Of a stretch of DNA of 64,000 nt, positions 16,730 to 26,377 are shown piece after piece. Location: NCBI GenBank assembly GCA_012719455.1, contig JAAYAJ010000065.1:1-64000 (forward strand), given 5' to 3'. The notes below the pieces were generated by a model. The model had not been told where the DNA came from, ran no database searches, and saw nothing but the letters and a program-made list of their open reading frames with translations. This DNA comes from Acidobacteriota bacterium (GTDB taxonomy: Bacteria > Acidobacteriota > UBA6911). Position 1 is the first letter of the stretch. Every line of letters starts with the position of its first letter. A program made the translations under genes and the position numbers.

Positions 16730-16744
16730 GGTCGGAGTCCTTTC

Positions 16745-17914
16745 CTATTGTTTCATCAGGGCCCGCGTCCCGTCCCGCATCCCCTCGAGCGTCAGCTCGT
16801 GCATGGGGAATATCCGCCCGATCATCCGGGTGGTGGGGACGCTCGACCACCACTTGATCGGTTCCGGGTTCAGCCAGATGACCTTCCGGAATCTCTTCCG
16901 GATGTCCTGGAGCCATTCTATCCCGGGACGGTCGTTACGGCACCAGAAATCGATCGCCCCGTTGGGGCTCATCAGCTCGGCCGGGGCCATGTAGGCGTCC
17001 CCGACCAGGATGACACGGGTATCACGGTCGGTCTGGTCCAGCACCTTGCGCGTGGCGACCGGCGTCATCTGCTCGATGTCGGTGTAGAGCTCCTGGTACA
17101 CGCAGTTGTGGAAATAGTAAAACTTCAGGTTCTTGACCAGGTCACGGGCGGCCGAAAAGAGCCGGCTTACCAGCTCCGCATGGGGCGTCATCGTCCCACC
17201 CGCGTCCATCAGGAGCATGAGCTTGATCCGCTTGCGCCGCTCCCGCTCCCAGATGAACTCGAGTTCCCCGGCGTTGCGGCAGGTGGCCTGCACGGTGCCG
17301 TCCACATCCAGGGCGTCCTTCGGCCCCTCCCGGACCACCTGGCGCATGTAACCGAGCACGTTTTTGATGGCCCGGGTGTCGAGCGCCACGTCGTCCCGGT
17401 AGTTCCGGAAGCTGCGCTTTTCCGCGATCTGGATCGCCCGCCGGTGGCGGCTGACACCCTGGCCGATGCGGACCCCGGCGGGGTTGTAGCCCCAGGCGCC
17501 GAACGGGGAACGCCCCTTGACGCCGATGGCCTGGTTCCCCCCCACGTGCTCCTCGTCGTCCTGGTTGCGCAACCGGTCGAGGAAACGCCCGCGCACTTCT
17601 TCGAGCTCCAGCTCCTCCACCAGCCGCTTTTCCTCCTCCGTCAGCTCGAGCGGCGGCAGCCGGGCCAGCCGCTCGGCGATCCTCGCGATCAGATCGTCGT
17701 CCGATTCGATGTGCCCGAAGCATTCGAGGAACGCCTGGTCGAAGCGGTCGAAATGCCCCTCGGTCTTGACCATGATCGCGCGCGCGAGATGGTAGAAGCG
17801 GGTGAGCGAGCTATCGGCCAGGTTCTTTTCCAGCGCCTCCTGCAGGAGCATCCACTCGTTGAAAGTGACCGGGATTCCTTGCCGCCTCAGGGCGCGGAAG
17901 AGGTTGATGAACAT
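16745..17914 (-). CDS. CoxE-like protein with VWA domain, partner of the MoxR ATPase
   Basis: 389 residues. The N-terminal half is helical and charged and is typical of CoxE/VWA-containing MoxR partners (MFINLFRALRRQGIPVTFNEW, FGHIESDDDLI). The C-terminal half is a von Willebrand A domain (LMLLMDAGGTMTPH as MIDAS). The canonical metal motif is DxSxS; here it reads DAGGT, so metal binding may differ. An IGQGVSRHRRAIQIAEKR segment joins the halves. It lies 12 nt after the moxR stop, a standard pairing. In carboxydotrophs CoxD (MoxR) and CoxE help mature the molybdenum CO dehydrogenase; here the target is unknown. Confidence 0.9.
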   Translation of the reverse strand: MFINLFRALRRQGIPVTFNEWMLLQEALEKNLADSSLTRFYHLARAIMVKTEGHFDRFDQAFLECFGHIESDDDLIARIAERLARLPPLELTEEEKRLVEELELEEVRGRFLDRLRNQDDEEHVGGNQAIGVKGRSPFGAWGYNPAGVRIGQGVSRHRRAIQIAEKRSFRNYRDDVALDTRAIKNVLGYMRQVVREGPKDALDVDGTVQATCRNAGELEFIWERERRKRIKLMLLMDAGGTMTPHAELVSRLFSAARDLVKNLKFYYFHNCVYQELYTDIEQMTPVATRKVLDQTDRDTRVILVGDAYMAPAELMSPNGAIDFWCRNDRPGIEWLQDIRKRFRKVIWLNPEPIKWWSSVPTTRMIGRIFPMHELTLEGMRDGTRALMKQ

Positions 17915-17926
17915 TCCCGCCTCCTG

Positions 17927-18727
17927 TCAGAGCGTCACGCTTGCGAGGTCTTCCTCGGTTTTCAGGAGCACGCCCAGGAACGGGAGGCGCCGGGCGAGCT
18001 CCCGCTCGTCGATGCCGCCGGCGACGATGGCCTGGACCCAGTCGAGCAGTTCGCTGGTCGAGGGACGCTTTTTCAGGTCGCGCCGCTCGCGCACCTGGTA
18101 GAAGCGGGCCACGACCTGGGACAGGAGTTTCGCTTCGAGGTCGGGGTAGTGGACCCGCGCGATCCGCTTCATCATTTCCGGATCGGGAAACTCGATGTAG
18201 TGAAAGAGGCAGCGGCGCAGGAAGGCGTCGGGGAGTTCCTTTTCGCTGTTGCTGGTGATCATCACGATGGGCCGGTGCCGGGCGCGGAAATGGTCCCCGG
18301 TCTCGACGACATCGAAACTCATCTGGTCGAGCTCGTACAGCAGGTCGTTGGGAAACTCCAGGTCGGCCTTGTCGATCTCGTCGATCAGGAGCACCACCTG
18401 CCGCTCGCTGCGCAACGCCTCCCCCAGACTGCCGAAGCGGATGTACTGCCGGATATCCGAAACGTCCTTGTCATGGAAGCGGGAGTCGTTCAGCCGCTGC
18501 ACGGTGTCGTAGACGTAAAGCCCATCGGTCGCCTTGGTGGTCGACTTGATGTTCCAGCGGATGAGGTCGAGACCAAGGTCTTCGGCGATCACCTGTGCCA
18601 GTTCCGTCTTGCCGGTGCCGGGCTCCCCCTTGAGCAACAGGGGACGCTGGAGCACGATGGCGGCGTTGACGATCTCCCTGAGGGAGTCGCTGAGAATGTA
18701 ACTGCCGGTCCCTTTGAATCGGTTCAT
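17927..18727 (-). CDS. MoxR-family AAA+ ATPase
   Basis: 266 residues with AAA+ motifs: Walker A GEPGTGKT at residues 34-41, Walker B VVLLIDEIDKAD, a sensor-1 MITSNSEKELP and an arginine-finger region AFLRRCLFHYIEFP. MoxR proteins work with VWA proteins as chaperones that insert cofactors or activate complexes. ATG 18727 was chosen because the conserved FKGTGSY follows it; an in-frame ATG at 18751 is possible. The gene ends 12 nt before the CoxE-like gene and begins about 80 nt after the CitE-like gene. Confidence 0.92.
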   Translation of the reverse strand: MNRFKGTGSYILSDSLREIVNAAIVLQRPLLLKGEPGTGKTELAQVIAEDLGLDLIRWNIKSTTKATDGLYVYDTVQRLNDSRFHDKDVSDIRQYIRFGSLGEALRSERQVVLLIDEIDKADLEFPNDLLYELDQMSFDVVETGDHFRARHRPIVMITSNSEKELPDAFLRRCLFHYIEFPDPEMMKRIARVHYPDLEAKLLSQVVARFYQVRERRDLKKRPSTSELLDWVQAIVAGGIDERELARRLPFLGVLLKTEEDLASVTL

Positions 18728-18805
18728 GAACCTCTTTTCCTTAGTAATCATCGTTGGTCGAACGCGCACGGCCGGAGGCACGCAGGGACAGTGTACCACG
18801 CCCGG

Positions 18806-19666
18806 TCAGGGCCGCCGGGCCAGGATCCGCTCGGCCAACAGCCGGTGGGGGTTGTCGAGCAGCCGCCCCTCGACCGTCGTCAGCGCCTTCCCCCGCCGCT
18901 CCGCCGCGTCCAGTTCGGCCAGGGTGCGTTCGGCCCAGGCGAGTTCCCCAGGCGTCACGTCGAAGATGCGGTTGATGATGACCGCCTGCTCGGGGTGGAG
19001 CGCGCTCTTGCCGTCGAACCCGAGGCGGCGGGCATCGGCCGCCTCCCTCCTGAGGATGTCCTGGTTGCGGATGTCGAAGCAGGGGGCGTCGATGGCGTCG
19101 ACGCCCGCGGCGCGGGCCGCCAGCACGATCATCTCGAACGCCAGGAGGAGTTCCCGGCGGTCATCCCCCGGCTGGCAGCGCACATCGGCGACATAGTCGG
19201 CGGAACCGAAGACCAGGGAAGCCATCCGCGGGGCGGCCGCAATGGCGGGGGCGGAGAGCACCCCGCGCGCCGACTCGATCATGGCGTGAAGCCGGACGCA
19301 CCCCGCCTCGAGACCCGCCTGCGCCTCCAGCTCGGCGATCACGGCGGCGGCGCTCTCGACCTCCCGCGCGCTTTCGACCTTCGGCAGGCACACGCCGTGC
19401 GGCCGGGCGGCGACAACCGCCTCGAGGTCCCGGCGCCCGGTCGCGGTTTCGGGCGGGTTGATCCTCACCACTACCTCGCGGGACCCGAAATCGATGTCCC
19501 CCAGGGCGCGGACGACGTTACCCCTGGCCTCTTCCTTCATGGCGGCGGCGATCCCGTCCTCGAGGTTGAGCAGAAGCAGGTCGGCGGCGGTGGATGCCGA
19601 CTTTTCGAGCATCTTCCGGCTGTCGCCGGGGACATAGAGCAGGCTGCGGCGCATTTTCGTTTTCAT
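18806..19666 (-). CDS. HpcH/HpaI aldolase, CitE-like (citryl/malyl-CoA lyase family)
   Basis: 286 residues of a TIM-barrel CoA-ester lyase: MRRSLLYVPGDSRKM opening, LLLNLEDGIAAAMKEEAR (metal-region acidic residues), VVVRINPPET, VCLPKVESAREVE, LHAMIESARGVLSAP with a catalytic Glu/Arg region, and LGFDGKSALHPEQ near the C-terminus. These fit CitE-like and malyl-CoA lyase proteins; the substrate is not resolved. No CitD or CitF is nearby, so it is not part of a citrate lyase complex here. ATG 19666 has AAGGAG 7 nt upstream. The link to the moxR operon is positional only. Confidence 0.88.
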   Translation of the reverse strand: MKTKMRRSLLYVPGDSRKMLEKSASTAADLLLLNLEDGIAAAMKEEARGNVVRALGDIDFGSREVVVRINPPETATGRRDLEAVVAARPHGVCLPKVESAREVESAAAVIAELEAQAGLEAGCVRLHAMIESARGVLSAPAIAAAPRMASLVFGSADYVADVRCQPGDDRRELLLAFEMIVLAARAAGVDAIDAPCFDIRNQDILRREAADARRLGFDGKSALHPEQAVIINRIFDVTPGELAWAERTLAELDAAERRGKALTTVEGRLLDNPHRLLAERILARRP

Positions 19667-19731
19667 TCCCGGACTCCTTCCGGGCACATTATCAGGGGGC
19701 GCGGGTGAAAGTACAACAGGGAGGAGGAAGG

Positions 19732-20217
19732 TCAGGCCGGACCGCCGGGAGCCGCCGCGAAGAGCAGGTAGACATGGTAACAGGAAAGGAGAAGGTAGGC
19801 CCCGAGGCAGAGGCGCGCGGCATAACGGCCCAAAGCCCATTCCTTGTGGATGAGGATCAGAGCCATCGGGATGACGGTCATGGCCAGTTTCACCGCGAAG
19901 AAGGAGGCCATCCCCGCCTCGCTGATCACCGCGTTCATCAGGGGGTTCCACTCCTGGGCCGAACCGCGCACCAGGTGCATCCGGGTGAGCAGGGCGTCGA
20001 CGAGGGAAAGGACGCAGACGGACAGGGCGATGCCCCAGGTCCTGGAATCGTAGTGATCGACGTACCCCCCCCGGTCGGTCGCGCGCCGGCCGCCGCTCCT
20101 TCTCCTACGGTCTTTCGCCTGCAGCAGCGCCCTGAGCGACGGGGCGGCACGCCGGTCGAGCCCCGACCGCCGTTCCGGCTTCCTCTTTCCCGTGGCGGGA
20201 TCGATGAATTCCCTCAC
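19732..20217 (-). CDS. DUF5658-like small membrane protein
   Basis: 161 residues. The N-terminal third is very basic with RRSGLDRR and DRRRRSGGRR repeats, followed by three or four hydrophobic helices (IALSVCVLSLVDALLT, FFAVKLAMTVIPMALILI, LCLGAYLLLSCYHVYLLF). The EWNPLMNAVI motif after the first helix is characteristic of DUF5658-type proteins. Function unknown. The start is GTG at 20217, preceded by GGGGGAGG at a good distance; the frame is open further upstream, but that part looks non-coding. It lies between queG and the CitE-like gene. Confidence 0.75.
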   Translation of the reverse strand: MREFIDPATGKRKPERRSGLDRRAAPSLRALLQAKDRRRRSGGRRATDRGGYVDHYDSRTWGIALSVCVLSLVDALLTRMHLVRGSAQEWNPLMNAVISEAGMASFFAVKLAMTVIPMALILIHKEWALGRYAARLCLGAYLLLSCYHVYLLFAAAPGGPA

Positions 20218-20285
20218 CCCCGTACCTCCCCCGGCGGAACAGGCCCGCCCGTCGCCTCCCCTATCGGCAAAAAGCGCGTCCGGGT

Positions 20286-21395
20286 TCACCCCCGGCCGGC
20301 AAGCGCCATCCCGATCTCCCCGGACACCTCCGGGTCCCGCTCGCGGTCCCGGGCCGCCTCCAGCAGCCGTTGCGCTTCCGCGCACGGGAGCCGTCCCAGG
20401 GCCCAGGCGGCGTGCGCTCTTACCAGCGCGCTCCGGTCCTTGAGGGCCGCCCCGAGAGGGGCCGCGGCGCCGGCGGAGCCCGAATTGCCGAGGGCGACGA
20501 CGGCGTTGCGCACCAGGCGGTCGCGCCCGATCCTCACGATAGGACTCCGCCCGAAGCGGGCGGCAAACTCCTCCTCCGTCAGGGCGGCCAGGCCCGGGAG
20601 GTCAAAACCCTCTTCCGCCCCGTCCGACCGACCGACGAGGGAGTTCCGGGGGCAGGCTTCCTGGCAGGCGTCACAGCCGAAGACCCGGTTGCCCAAAAAC
20701 GGCCTCAACGGGTGCGGGATGGCACCGCGCAGTTCGATCGTGAGATAGGAAAGGCAGCGCCGGGCATCGAGCACCCGGGGCGCGACGATGGCCCCGGTCG
20801 GGCAGGCGTCGATGCAGCGGGCGCAGTCGCCGCAGCCGTCCGCTTCCGGGGGGTCGGCTTCAAGCTCGATGTCGACAAGGAGAACGCCGAGGTTGAACCA
20901 CGACCCTCCCTCCCGGGTGACGAGGAGCGTATGTTTCCCGATCCAGCCCAGGCCCGCGCGCCCTCCCCAGGGCTTTTCCAGGACCGGCCCGGCGTCCACG
21001 CACCCCTTCCCCCGGGCGGAAGGAACTTCCTTCCGGATGAAATCGAGGAGGCGCACGATCCGGTCCTCGATGACCTTGTGGTAATCCTCCCCGAGGGCGT
21101 AGCGGGCGATCCGGCCCCGGAGCGGCCCCCGGTCCGCGTAGCGGGGCGCAGGATAAGCCATCGCCGCCACGATTACGCTGCGGGCGCCGGGAAGAACGAG
21201 GCGCGGGTCTAGCCGCTCCGCCCGGCGGCGCTCGAGGTAGCGCATGCCGCCGTGGAATCCCCGGTGGAGCCAGGCACGAAAGTGGTCTTCGTGGGGAGCT
21301 TCACCCGCGCGCGCGATCCCGGTCCGGAAAAAGCCGAGAGCCCCTGCCTTTGCCCGGATCCGGGCTGTCAGAGCGGATGGGTTCGATGGAGACAT
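20286..21395 (-). CDS. queG: Epoxyqueuosine reductase QueG
   Basis: Catalyses the last step of queuosine synthesis in tRNA, reducing epoxyqueuosine with cobalamin and two [4Fe-4S] clusters. The 369-residue protein has the N-terminal cobalamin-binding domain (RYALGEDYHKVIEDRI, WIGKHTLLV), ferredoxin-type motifs CGDCARCIDACPTGAI and CDACQEACPRN, and C-terminal HEAT-like repeats (LVRNAVVALGNSGS, LVRAHAAWALGRL). Length and order match the family. Its need for B12 gives a reason for the cobalamin uptake and salvage genes in the window. It lies 23 nt downstream of a small unknown gene. Confidence 0.96.
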   Translation of the reverse strand: MSPSNPSALTARIRAKAGALGFFRTGIARAGEAPHEDHFRAWLHRGFHGGMRYLERRRAERLDPRLVLPGARSVIVAAMAYPAPRYADRGPLRGRIARYALGEDYHKVIEDRIVRLLDFIRKEVPSARGKGCVDAGPVLEKPWGGRAGLGWIGKHTLLVTREGGSWFNLGVLLVDIELEADPPEADGCGDCARCIDACPTGAIVAPRVLDARRCLSYLTIELRGAIPHPLRPFLGNRVFGCDACQEACPRNSLVGRSDGAEEGFDLPGLAALTEEEFAARFGRSPIVRIGRDRLVRNAVVALGNSGSAGAAAPLGAALKDRSALVRAHAAWALGRLPCAEAQRLLEAARDRERDPEVSGEIGMALAGRG

Positions 21396-21418
21396 GGTCC
21401 CCCCGCCGGATCGGCCGG

Positions 21419-21730
21419 CTACTCCGCTTCCAGTTCGACCTCGATCCGGATCGCCCCCTCCGGGTCGGTCATTTTCAGGTGGCGGATCATCCCGCGCAGG
21501 GTGTCGAGAATGATGACGCGCGAAAAACCCTGGCTCATTTCTTTCAGCGGGACTTCCGTCCGGTTGACCTCGATCCGGACCGACTCCCCCTCAAGTTCGT
21601 ACGTGAAGGTCCGCACCGGCAGCGGCGTTTTAAGCGCGGAAATGATGGCGTGGCAGACATTGGCCACGAACTTGCCGATGAAGGGGGTCAGGGGCGCCTC
21701 GATTCCATTGCTCGTCATCCTGATTTTCAT
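21419..21730 (-). CDS. Conserved-looking small protein of unknown function
   Basis: 103 residues, soluble, with no family I recognise. It reads like a small alpha/beta protein: a helix (FIGKFVANVCHAIISALK), beta strands (RTFTYELEGESVRIEVNRTEV) and an acidic end (AIRIEVELEAE). It sits between tsaD (about 100 nt) and queG (23 nt) on the same strand, and its third-position G+C matches the neighbours, so it is probably a real gene. ATG 21730 lacks a clear ribosome site; ATG 21718 (MTSNGIEAP) and a start at 21748 are alternatives. Confidence 0.65.
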   Translation of the reverse strand: MKIRMTSNGIEAPLTPFIGKFVANVCHAIISALKTPLPVRTFTYELEGESVRIEVNRTEVPLKEMSQGFSRVIILDTLRGMIRHLKMTDPEGAIRIEVELEAE

Positions 21731-21831
21731 AAGGGGAGAGTGTACCACAGGAGCCGGCGCTTCCTGTCGCCATGGCCGGGTTTTTTAGCCTGGAATCACG
21801 ATCGACGGCAGGGGTGCGGCCTTCCGGGCGT

Positions 21832-22863
21832 TCAGCCGCCCAGGGGCAGGCTGGCCGAGGCGTTGAGTGCAAGGTCGAGGGCCGGGGAGCGGCCGAAGCG
21901 CGGGGTCGCCGCGGCCGCGATCATGGCGGCATTGTCGGTGGTATAGGCCGGGCTGGGGATGTAGACACGGACAGGCCGCTCGCGGGACTCGAACGTCTTC
22001 CGGAACGACTCCCGCAGGAGGCTGTTGCAGGCCACCCCCCCCACCAGCAGGAGCGAGCGGGGCATGAGCCGGGCCTCCGCCTTTTTCACCTGGCCGATCA
22101 GGGTATCAACGATGGCCCGCTGGTAGCTCGCGACCAGGTCGAGGACCACCCGGGGCGCCGGGGCTCCCGGCCGAACCGGCCGGATGCCCGCCTCCGCGAT
22201 GTGGCGCAGCGCCGCCGTCTTGAATCCGCTGAAGCTGAAATCGAGCCGCCCGTCGCTGATCTTGGGGATGGAAAAGGGGAAGCGCCGGGGATCCCCGTCC
22301 CGTGCCAGGCGGTCGATGACGGGTCCGCCCGGGTACCCCAGGCCGAGGAACTTGGCGATCTTGTCGAGCGCTTCTCCGGCGGCGTCGTCGCGCGTACGCC
22401 CGATGATCTCGTATTCCCCCGGCCGCGGGGCATGGATCATCGAGGTGTGCCCGCCCGACACCGTGAGCGCAAGCAGCGGGTACTCGATCCCCGGGTTCTC
22501 GATGAAGGCCGAGAAGATGTGCCCCTCGACATGGTGGACGGGGACAAGGGGTTTGCCGCTCGCCCAAGCCATCGCCTTGGCGTAGGACACGCCGACCAGG
22601 AGCGATCCGATCAGGCCGGGGCCCTGGGTGACCGCGATCCCGTCGACCTCCCCAAGGGTGCACCCCCCCTCGCGCAAGGCCTGGCGCACCACGTAACCGA
22701 TGTTGCGCAGGTGCTCCCGGCTGGCCAGTTCGGGGACCACCCCGCCGAAGGCGCGATGGGTCGCAACCTGCGATGCGACCACGTTGGAGAGCACCTCGCG
22801 CCCGTCGCGCACCAGGGCGGCGGCGGTCTCGTCGCAGGAGGATTCGATTCCCAGTACCAGCAT
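21832..22863 (-). CDS. tsaD: tRNA N6-adenosine threonylcarbamoyltransferase TsaD
   Basis: Transfers the threonylcarbamoyl group to A37 of ANN-decoding tRNAs, with TsaB and TsaE. The 343-residue protein is full length: MLVLGIESSCDETAAALV opening, the metal-binding HHVEGH (His111, His115), LLALTVSGGHTSMI, DDAAGEALDKIAKFLGLGYPGG and a final YTTDNAAMIA motif. It starts the long minus-strand run down to the flavodiiron gene and diverges from mtnA across 155 bp. Confidence 0.97.
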   Translation of the reverse strand: MLVLGIESSCDETAAALVRDGREVLSNVVASQVATHRAFGGVVPELASREHLRNIGYVVRQALREGGCTLGEVDGIAVTQGPGLIGSLLVGVSYAKAMAWASGKPLVPVHHVEGHIFSAFIENPGIEYPLLALTVSGGHTSMIHAPRPGEYEIIGRTRDDAAGEALDKIAKFLGLGYPGGPVIDRLARDGDPRRFPFSIPKISDGRLDFSFSGFKTAALRHIAEAGIRPVRPGAPAPRVVLDLVASYQRAIVDTLIGQVKKAEARLMPRSLLLVGGVACNSLLRESFRKTFESRERPVRVYIPSPAYTTDNAAMIAAAATPRFGRSPALDLALNASASLPLGG

Positions 22864-22900
22864 AAACCCCTTTCTCCGGCGCCCAGGCCGGACCGCCGGG

Positions 22901-22906
22901 ATTATA
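22901..22906 (-). promoter_or_regulatory. Perfect -10 element upstream of tsaD
   Basis: On the minus strand TATAAT lies 38 nt before the tsaD start. A TTGTCC upstream is spaced 19 nt away, longer than ideal, so the -35 is uncertain. Confidence 0.4.
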
Positions 22907-22961
22907 TCATCGCCGCAAAGCCCCCGGACAAAAGGGAATCGAAAGCGGCGCCCCTATATTC

Positions 22962-22989
22962 TTGTAATCCCGGCCGCCTGCGCTAGACT
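22962..22989 (+). promoter_or_regulatory. Candidate promoter for mtnA
   Basis: TTGTAA (22962-22967), 16-nt spacer, TAGACT (22984-22989), about 30 nt before the mtnA ATG, which has a strong AAGGGGGG ribosome site. Confidence 0.4.
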
Positions 22990-23018
22990 TCTTCTTTTCA
23001 AGGGGGGCCGAAATCACG

Positions 23019-24071
<1,053 letters not shown>

Positions 24072-24136
24072 TTCTTTTGACAAACCGGGAGGGTTGGGTA
24101 ACAATTCGCCTTTATCATACGTTCTCTGAAATGTGA

Positions 24137-24325
24137 CAGGGGTGCCCCGCACGAGGGTAAAAGGGAAGTGGGTGAGAGTCCCACGTGGTCCCGCCACTGT
24201 GATCGGAAAGCCGGCATCTGCGGCCAAGCAGATCCATAGCGCCCGCCACTCGTTGACGTCAAACGGGGAAGGCGAGATGCCCGGCGTCGACCCGAAAGCC
24301 AGGAAACCTGCCCCGTCACCTGTTT
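24137..24325 (+). ncRNA. Adenosylcobalamin (B12) riboswitch of the btu operon
   Basis: A near-textbook cobalamin riboswitch: GGTGCCCCGC at about 24141, AAAAGGGAAGTGGGTGAGA, GTCCCGCCACTGTGATCGG, the second GCCACTCG arm, GGGGAAGGCGAG and the B12 box AAGCCAGGAAACCTGCC ending at 24313. After it comes a hairpin, TTTCAG (24323-24328) with CTGAAA (24352-24357) and an inner CTCTT/AAGAG stem, reaching the first base of the btuF ATG. This arrangement points to control of translation initiation. Confidence 0.95.
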
Positions 24326-24356
24326 CAGCCCGCTCTTCGCGAGAAAGAGACCTGAA

Positions 24357-25331
24357 ATGTCCCGGAATTCCGATCCGTGTCATTCCCCGTTGCCGGTGCG
24401 CGCGTGCATCGTCGCGGCCCTTCTGGTCCTGCTCGCCTTCGCCGCAGGCTGCGCCCCCCGCCCCGCTGACGGGCCGGGAGAAGAGGGCGTGGGGATGACG
24501 ACGGAACCGGGCATGGAACGGGTGGAGGTCACCGATGGGACCGGGCGGCGCGTCAGCCTCCCCCGGCGCCCACGGCGCATCATCTCGCTCGCGCCCAACG
24601 TCACCGAGACCCTCTTCATGCTCGGGGCCCAGGACCGCCTGATCGGGGTGACCACCCTGTGCACCTGGCCGGAAGCGGCACGCGCGCTCCCCAAGATCGG
24701 CGACCTCCTTAATCCCAACAACGAGGTGATCCTGGCCGCCCGGCCGGACCTCGTCATCGGTTCGACAGCCGGGAACGACCGGGGGGCCATAACGAAGCTC
24801 ATCGGCCTGGGGCTCCCGGTCTATGTCGACGCCCCCCGTTCGGTGGAGGACATCTTCCGCTCCGTGGAGGAGATCGGCCGCATCACCGATTGCGCCGGGG
24901 AGGGGGGCCTTCTGGCGGCGCGGATGAGAGAGCGGCTGGACAACGTCCGGCGCCGGATCGAGGGACTCCCCCCGGTGCGCGCCTTTTTCATCACCTGGTT
25001 CAATCCGCTCCTGGCCCCGGGCAAAAACACCTTTGAAAACGACGTCCTGGCGCTGGCCGGCGTGGCTTCGATCTCCGCGGACATCCCGCAGTACTATCCG
25101 CGCTACAGCCTGGAACAGGTCCTGGTAAGCGACCCTGACGCCATCCTCACCATCGAACACGACGGGGACCCGCTGCCGCGCTTCGGCCGCACCCCCGGCT
25201 GGAAGGAGCTGCGCGCCGTCCGGGAGGGACGGGTCTATTACCTGAGCGAGTACCTGCAGCACCCCTCGCCTCTGTTCGTGGACGGCGTGGAGGACCTGGC
25301 GCGGCAGCTCTACCCGGAGAGGTTCCGATGA
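24357..25331 (+). CDS. btuF: Cobalamin-binding lipoprotein BtuF (ABC transporter substrate-binding protein)
   Basis: Periplasmic B12 receptor for BtuCD. The 324-residue protein has a lipoprotein signal peptide ending LLAFAAGC (Cys32), then the class III substrate-binding fold: RRIISLAPNVTETLFMLGAQDRLIGV, a long connecting helix, and a C-terminal lobe with FVDGVEDLARQLYP. It lies directly under the B12 riboswitch, and its stop overlaps the btuC start by 4 nt. A lipid anchor is more typical of lineages that use a tethered receptor than of E. coli BtuF, which is soluble. No strong ribosome site is visible apart from AGAAAGAGAC inside the hairpin. Confidence 0.94.
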   Translation: MSRNSDPCHSPLPVRACIVAALLVLLAFAAGCAPRPADGPGEEGVGMTTEPGMERVEVTDGTGRRVSLPRRPRRIISLAPNVTETLFMLGAQDRLIGVTTLCTWPEAARALPKIGDLLNPNNEVILAARPDLVIGSTAGNDRGAITKLIGLGLPVYVDAPRSVEDIFRSVEEIGRITDCAGEGGLLAARMRERLDNVRRRIEGLPPVRAFFITWFNPLLAPGKNTFENDVLALAGVASISADIPQYYPRYSLEQVLVSDPDAILTIEHDGDPLPRFGRTPGWKELRAVREGRVYYLSEYLQHPSPLFVDGVEDLARQLYPERFR

Positions 25332-26377
25332 ACCGTCTATCAGGCGCCAGGATCGCGATGGTCAGCCTTGTCCTCGCCGGGGTCTGGGCCCTGGCGGTGA
25401 TCCTGTCGCTCAACATCGGCAGCGTCCCGATCCCGGTCCGGACTTCGCTCGGCCTCCTGGCCGACCGACTGGCGGGAGTTTCGAGCGGGGACCCCCTCGA
25501 GGCGGTCCTCTTCTCCGTCCGGCTCCCCCGGGTGCTTTTGGGATCGCTGGTGGGGGCCGCCCTGGCGGCGGCGGGGACCGCGTTCCAGTCGCTGCTGCGC
25601 AATCCCCTGGCCGACCCCTATGTCTTGGGGGTGTCCACGGGCGCCTCCCTGGGCACCATCATCTACTCCATCGTCATCGCCGGAACCGGGTTCGCAACCA
25701 TGGGCGGGGGCCTTGCCTTCGGCCGGCCGCTGGCCGCCTTTTTGGGGGCCGCTTTCACAGTCGGCGCAGTCTACCTGACCGCCAGCGGCGGCCGGAAGGC
25801 GGCCGACAACTCCCAGCGGCTGCTCCTGGCTGGCATAGTCCTGGCCTCCTTTCTCTCCTCCATCAACGTGTTCCTGCTGACGAGCATCAACCAGGCGGAC
25901 CTGCGCGGGATCTTCTACTGGCTCATCGGCGATCTCAGCCGGCAGGTGGACGCCTCCATCTACCCCGTGACGGCGCTGGTATTCGCGGGGGTCGGCATCC
26001 TCTACATCTTCTCCCACAGCCTGAACCTGATCGCCACGGGGGAGGAGGACGCCCTGATTCTGGGGGTGGAGGTGAAGCGGGTCAAGACCGCCGTCTACAT
26101 CATCGCCTCCCTGATCACCGGGGCCGTGGTCTCCATCAGCGGCCCGATCGCCTACATCGGCCTCATCTGCCCCCACATGGGGCGCATGCTCTTCGGCAGC
26201 GACAACCGCATCCTGATCCCCACCGTCTTCCTCTTCGGCGCGATCTTCACCCTGCTGGCCGACACCCTGGCCCGGACCATCCTCTCCCCGGCCGAACTCC
26301 CGGTGGGGATCGTCACCGCGCTGTGCGGAGCCCCGCTCTTCATCTATCTCCTGCATCGCAAGGGGAGGGACAAATGA
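25328..26377 (+). CDS. btuC: Cobalamin ABC transporter permease BtuC (FecCD family)
   Basis: 349 residues, mostly hydrophobic, matching the FecCD/BtuC family with about ten transmembrane helices. Markers are VRLPRVLLGSLVGAALAAAGTAFQ with the LRNPLADPYVLGVSTGAS that follows, and a C-terminal GPIAYIGLICPHMGRMLFG coupling region. ATGA overlap with btuF at the start and with btuD at the end indicates tight translational coupling. Confidence 0.95.
   Translation: MNRLSGARIAMVSLVLAGVWALAVILSLNIGSVPIPVRTSLGLLADRLAGVSSGDPLEAVLFSVRLPRVLLGSLVGAALAAAGTAFQSLLRNPLADPYVLGVSTGASLGTIIYSIVIAGTGFATMGGGLAFGRPLAAFLGAAFTVGAVYLTASGGRKAADNSQRLLLAGIVLASFLSSINVFLLTSINQADLRGIFYWLIGDLSRQVDASIYPVTALVFAGVGILYIFSHSLNLIATGEEDALILGVEVKRVKTAVYIIASLITGAVVSISGPIAYIGLICPHMGRMLFGSDNRILIPTVFLFGAIFTLLADTLARTILSPAELPVGIVTALCGAPLFIYLLHRKGRDK

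Noticed and set aside
16511..19708. A 1065-codon plus-strand frame across the flavodiiron, rubredoxin, CoxE, MoxR and CitE genes
   Set aside because: It runs antisense through five recognised genes and has mirror-frame composition; no domain is visible.
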